From Humulus lupulus (Eukaryota; Streptophyta; Magnoliopsida; Rosales; Cannabaceae), in assembly GCF_963169125.1 (NCBI RefSeq), contig NC_084798.1, forward strand, positions 106,595,970 to 106,659,969: 64,000 bases of DNA, given 5' to 3'. Shown in pieces: positions 60,268 through 64,000 of the stretch. Under the pieces are notes generated by a model. That model had not been told where the DNA came from and made no database searches. It saw nothing but the letters and a program-made list of their open reading frames with translations. Position 1 is the stretch's first letter, and every line of letters starts with the position of its first letter. The position numbers and the translations under genes are program-made.

Positions 60268-60931
60268 ATGTAATAACAACTTTAATTGCTAAACTCATGG
60301 TAACAGTTACATATCGACCTATAAATAGATGAATCCAAATCTTATCAAATGTTCATCACAAAATATAATCTCACTGGACGTAAGCTAAGTTGGTTAAAGT
60401 ACAATAGAAGTTCTAGTGTTATTTAAATTATCGCACACCTTTATTTCAATATTTGCTATAATCTTTGGGTGATCCCTGTATTTTCCTTTAGTGCTTGGTG
60501 TGTAAAACAAAATTACTCTGATAATTTTATATGTTTAAGTATGTACTTTAATTAAAATATGATTTATACTAACACTTAACAGGTGAACGATTGAAATAAT
60601 TAAAAGATCGTAGTTAAGCTCACCCGACCCTTTGAGGGTCGAAGGAGCTAAACCTAGGAAGATTGTTGCCCGATCCTTTGATAGTCGAACATGCTATACT
60701 GGGAAGGGATCGGGGAAGAGCGAAAAATTGATAATTTCCACACTTCAATTTGTTATTTGATGCACTTGGGTTACTGACGTGGACGAATTAGGACAAGTTC
60801 TTTCTAAAATTTTAACCGCCTTTTTTCTATAATTAGTACTTCAAGAAACCAGAAAAGGAGACCTTTGATTAATTATTCTCATCTTCATATTTCTTGTGAG
60901 ATTTTAGAGAGAGAGATTCCTTGTTGAATTA
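60268..60931. other. Unassigned interval
   Basis: Two copies of a short inverted repeat around GACCCTTTGAGGGTC (60626) and GATCCTTTGATAGTC (60672). No gene. Confidence 0.4.
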
Positions 60932-61270
60932 CACTACAAGAAAAATTATTATTAGAGGCGGTATAATTAGAGGCGGGCTGAATCAACCTATAATGTTAAG
61001 GTTATTAGCAGCGGACTAGGGGGTCCATCGCTAATAATGTTTAATTTAAAAAATATATATAAAATATTATTAGTGGCAGAGCTATAATTATTAGTGGCGG
61101 ATTGTCCGCTGCTAATGCTTGTCATCAAATACCCGGGAAAATTCCCGAGCTTTGTTATTTAGAATTATTAACGGCAAATAATTAATATTATTAGCGACGG
61201 ACTATCCGCCGCTAATAATATTATTAGCGGTGGGATAATAATAATAGCGACGGGTCTCGTCGCTAATACT
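60932..61270. mobile_element. CACTA-type terminus with subterminal repeats (only one end seen)
   Basis: CACTACAAGAAAAATTATTA at 60932 is a typical CACTA end. It is followed by repeated TTAGCGGCGGA-type units and their complements (e.g. GCGACGGACTATCCGCCGCT at 61193). The complementary terminus TTTTTCTTGTAGTG is not present up to 64000, so this is either a truncated element or one whose other end lies outside the window. Confidence 0.65.
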
Positions 61271-62200
61271 TATCTATATGAAAAAATTTTGCCCAGCCCG
61301 TCATTTGGTCCACCTCTCTTCTATTCTCTTCTCTTCTCTTCTTTGAAATACGTGTTTGCAGCTTCTCTTCTCCAAACCAATGTGAACGAGACTCATCCAT
61401 TGTACTTCTTTGTGAAGGCTTGGGACTTATAGCAGGGGCTTGGGCCTCTGGGTACGTCTCTCTTAATCTCTCTTTCTCTCTCTGGGTGTGTTGTGAGGTC
61501 GGACAGTCATGGGGCTCACAGGGTTTGGGTCTGGCCTATGGGACAGGGGCCTCGGGGTTGGGGTTGGGGTTGGGATTGGGTTATGGGGCTCGGGCTCGGG
61601 GGTTTGGGTGATGAGGCTCAGGGTTTGGGTTGGGTGATGGGGCTCGGGGTTGGGGTAGGGTGATGGGGCTCGTGGGTTTGGGTGATGAGGCTCAGGGGCT
61701 ATTTTTCTTTATTTTTTTCAATCATGTTCTTGATAGTTTTAGTATTGTAAACATTTTTGTTGCCTCTGCTTGGGTTTTGTTTTCTAGGAGGTTGTTGGTG
61801 GTGGCGGTGGTGGTTCTTCCGATAACATTATTGTAATTTTGTTATGAATTTTTGTAGGGGTGGTGGTGGCTTTGACTGATTGGGTCTCAACATTATTGTA
61901 ATATATATTTTTATCAACTTATACTCACATTTTTCTAATTTTTTTAACTTTTTCCTATTCTAAAAAATACATATAAATAAAATAGATTTTAAATAAAATA
62001 AAAATTAAAACAAAAAAATATAAAAACTTGTTAAAGAAAAAGTTTTTTTATAAAAAATTATAAATTATTTTTAAAAAAAATAATGAGAACAAGATAAAAT
62101 AAAATTATTGAAATTAACAGAAATTTTTTTAAAGAATGTCAAGAAAAATATTGAGAAAAAGTACTAAAACTAGTTTAAAATATATTTTTTTAATTAATGT
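61271..62200. other. CT-rich then G-rich non-coding block
   Basis: CT-rich 61315-61370; imperfect G-rich repeats of GGGGCT(C/T)GGGGTTTGGGTGATG at 61500-61700; then AT-rich. The open frame 61420-61611 merely follows the repeat. Confidence 0.6.
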
Positions 62201-63602
62201 AGAGCCTATATATATTTTTTGGGTGCAATTATAATTTCCCAATCTTTTTCACCTCAAATTTAGATCCAATAACTTTATCCCAACACATTTGTCGTGTATG
62301 GCGCCCATGAAATTTACCCACATGCGGGAAAACACTTATTTTCTTTCCACTAAAAAATAGAAGTATGGTAGCAATCATGAGTAACCCAAAAATAAATTAA
62401 ATTTTTAGTGAACAACTCCAATGTTGTGCACATATGACATTGATTTTTCGTTTTGTTTTGTAAAACATTAGCCTCTCTAATCTAGGTATTGACTGCAAAC
62501 TTAAAATTAATGAGTGGGAATGGCTACTCTCTGGCAACTCTACCTCTGTCTGGTCATTTACAAACTTTCGTACGTGCCATTTAAAATTTTATGATTAAAA
62601 TCTACCCTCACCAAACATTTAATAATAGGTATGTCACCGTTAATGGATTTTGAATGAATTAAAAGAAATCTCACCTATTAAAGAATTCAAGAACAGTTGA
62701 ACATATTCATTCCTTATTTAGAATTCTTTCATTAAACTTTGTCTCTAGTTTTCATGGGTTTTTTTCATTAGAATTCAGGAACAGTGGAGCATAAATTTAT
62801 AGAATACACAAATTAATACAAACAATTCCAAGAAATTAAGCTTTAAACAAACAGAAACTAACAAACAAAGAAACTAATGTCTGAATAATATTGATATTTG
62901 TATACAAAATGTGTACTCAGAGATTACACAAATCTATGAAAAGAACATATTTCGTCCAATCAAAATTATTTAAGATAGAGTTCACCCATTAAACCTGATT
63001 TACTAATAGGTATGTGTAATTTTTTCGTACATGTTTTGTCAGCATATATAATTACTTTTACTCTAATGAAAAGTGTACAATATAAAAGCGAGTATAGGGT
63101 ATATATATATATATATATATAAATAAACAAACCCTTACATGAGTAATCAATATATATGAGATTGTCGTAAATATGCATTGATGTGCCAACCTAACCTATC
63201 TCCTACTTAATATGCTGTTTTTTTTTTACTAGTTTGCTAGTGGTAGTTGTGGATGGTAATGGTGATAGTTGGTTTACATTTATATCACAAGTCAGATGGT
63301 GTTGGCAATACAAATAAATTAGAATTATGTTCATCAATTATCCATTACACGCTTTCTGTTGTAAGTGTATAAAAACAACACAACCATTCTCATATTATTA
63401 CACGATCATCGTTCTTTTCATGGCTTAACATTTTCTTTGTATTTCACGTATGACTTCAATAATATGAAATATTTTTCTTCTTTCACTTACATTACTGTAG
63501 CAGCTTATTTGTCCACCTTCTTCTGAAAATATTCATCGATTCAATCCGGCCTTAGTCCTTAAAACTTTTTTAATTTTTATTTTTGTGTTCAACTGTCGAA
63601 AA
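62201..63602 (+). promoter_or_regulatory. Upstream region of the 3-ketoacyl-CoA synthase gene
   Basis: A TATA box TATAAAAA lies at 63368-63375, 228 bp before the start codon. This spacing leaves a leader of roughly 200 bases. A TA microsatellite is at 63099-63120. No other gene is seen. Confidence 0.65.
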
Positions 63603-64000
63603 ATGGGGAACGAGAAAGAAGTAGCACGAGACCTTGAGAAAAAACCGCACTCAGTGAAACTCAAGTACGTCAAGCTTGGTTACCACTACTTGATCTCAAA
63701 TGCCATGTATCTTTTCCTTCTTCCGATCATCATAGCCCTAGGTCACCTCTCGATCGAAGACATTGCTCAACTCTTTCAACAGTTTGAACTCGGCCTAGTC
63801 TCCGGTACACTCGTCTGCACAGCCCTTACCGTTTGCCTCGTCACGCTGTACTTCTCATGGCGCCCTCGCGCCGTTTATCTTCTCGACTTCTCCTGCTTCA
63901 AGCCGGATCCCTCCCTAATGTGCAGTCGTGAGACTTTCATGCGGCAGCTTGGAAAAGCCACCTCGTTCAGCGACGATCTTCTGAAGTTTAACCAGAAAAT
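63603..64000 (+). CDS. KCS: 3-ketoacyl-CoA synthase (very-long-chain fatty acid elongase), N-terminal part, runs off the window
   Basis: The enzyme condenses malonyl-CoA with a long acyl-CoA in the endoplasmic reticulum membrane, the first and chain-length-setting step in making very-long-chain fatty acids for waxes, cutin/suberin, sphingolipids or seed oil. The ATG at 63603 (AAAATGGGG) opens 132 codons without interruption to base 64000. Visible parts: a charged N-terminus, two membrane segments (about residues 29-49 and 65-84), then WRPRAVYLLDFSCFKP (86-101) and CSRETFM (107-113), which mark the start of the FAE1/CUT1-type KCS domain. The family is usually about 500 residues with a catalytic Cys-His-Asn triad, all beyond the window. 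Codon content is GC-richer than the flanks. The subfamily is not determinable from this part. Confidence 0.93.
   Translation, partial: MGNEKEVARDLEKKPHSVKLKYVKLGYHYLISNAMYLFLLPIIIALGHLSIEDIAQLFQQFELGLVSGTLVCTALTVCLVTLYFSWRPRAVYLLDFSCFKPDPSLMCSRETFMRQLGKATSFSDDLLKFNQK

Overview
The window is plant nuclear DNA, almost certainly from a eudicot. It is a dense, nested field of transposable elements next to one ordinary gene that begins at the right edge. The gene is the first 132 codons of a 3-ketoacyl-CoA synthase (63603 to the end, + strand), the condensing enzyme of very-long-chain fatty acid elongation. Nearly everything to its left belongs to mobile elements; element boundaries were set by terminal dinucleotides, direct repeats and flanking duplications read from the sequence.

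Layout. (A) 1-20948, + strand: a decayed Ty3/gypsy element of the Tat group, entering from outside the window and ending with a 1.5-kb LTR. (B) 3474-12817, + strand: a second Tat-group element inserted in the reverse transcriptase of A (5-bp duplication CAAGG). It keeps gag, an antisense gene and a 59-bp tandem array but has lost nearly all of pol. 20949-22531 is AT-rich and unassigned. 22532-23281 and 36654-37852 are two halves of an old Ty1/copia element on the - strand, split by (C) 23282-36653, + strand, a complete Tat-group element (duplication CTTAA). 38519-42913 is a CACTA-type DNA transposon (duplication ATC) carrying pieces of three host genes: aspartate aminotransferase, a protein phosphatase 2C and an Argonaute. 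Around 44120-45035 lies an Athila-like gag remnant. (D) 46097-60262, - strand, is a further complete Tat-group element (duplication ATGCC), interrupted in its protease/RT junction by a 1.86-kb solo LTR at 54805-56663 (duplication CCTAT). At 60932 one CACTA-type terminus appears, then a G-rich block and the promoter region of the fatty-acid elongase gene.

How the parts work together. A, B, C and D share a plan: LTR, a common primer-binding-like site (seen in B, C and D), gag, protease, RT, RNase H, a second RNase H, integrase (B lacks most of pol), then a polypurine-like motif just after pol, then a multi-exon gene on the opposite strand, then the 3' polypurine tract and LTR. The antisense gene encodes a protein with the 'putative gypsy type transposon' domain, a coiled coil and a short conserved W-centred tail. 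It has its own TATA-like box shortly before the 3' LTR in all four elements and, in A, B and D, a first intron at the same place and phase; in C this intron is precisely missing while later introns remain. Antisense ORFs and amplified tandem repeats are known for Retand/Tat elements, so the gene itself is not new, but the conserved gene structure, the intron loss and the second polypurine motif deserve attention.

All retroelement reading frames examined carry stops or frameshifts, so none looks autonomous. No rRNA, tRNA or CRISPR array was recognised.
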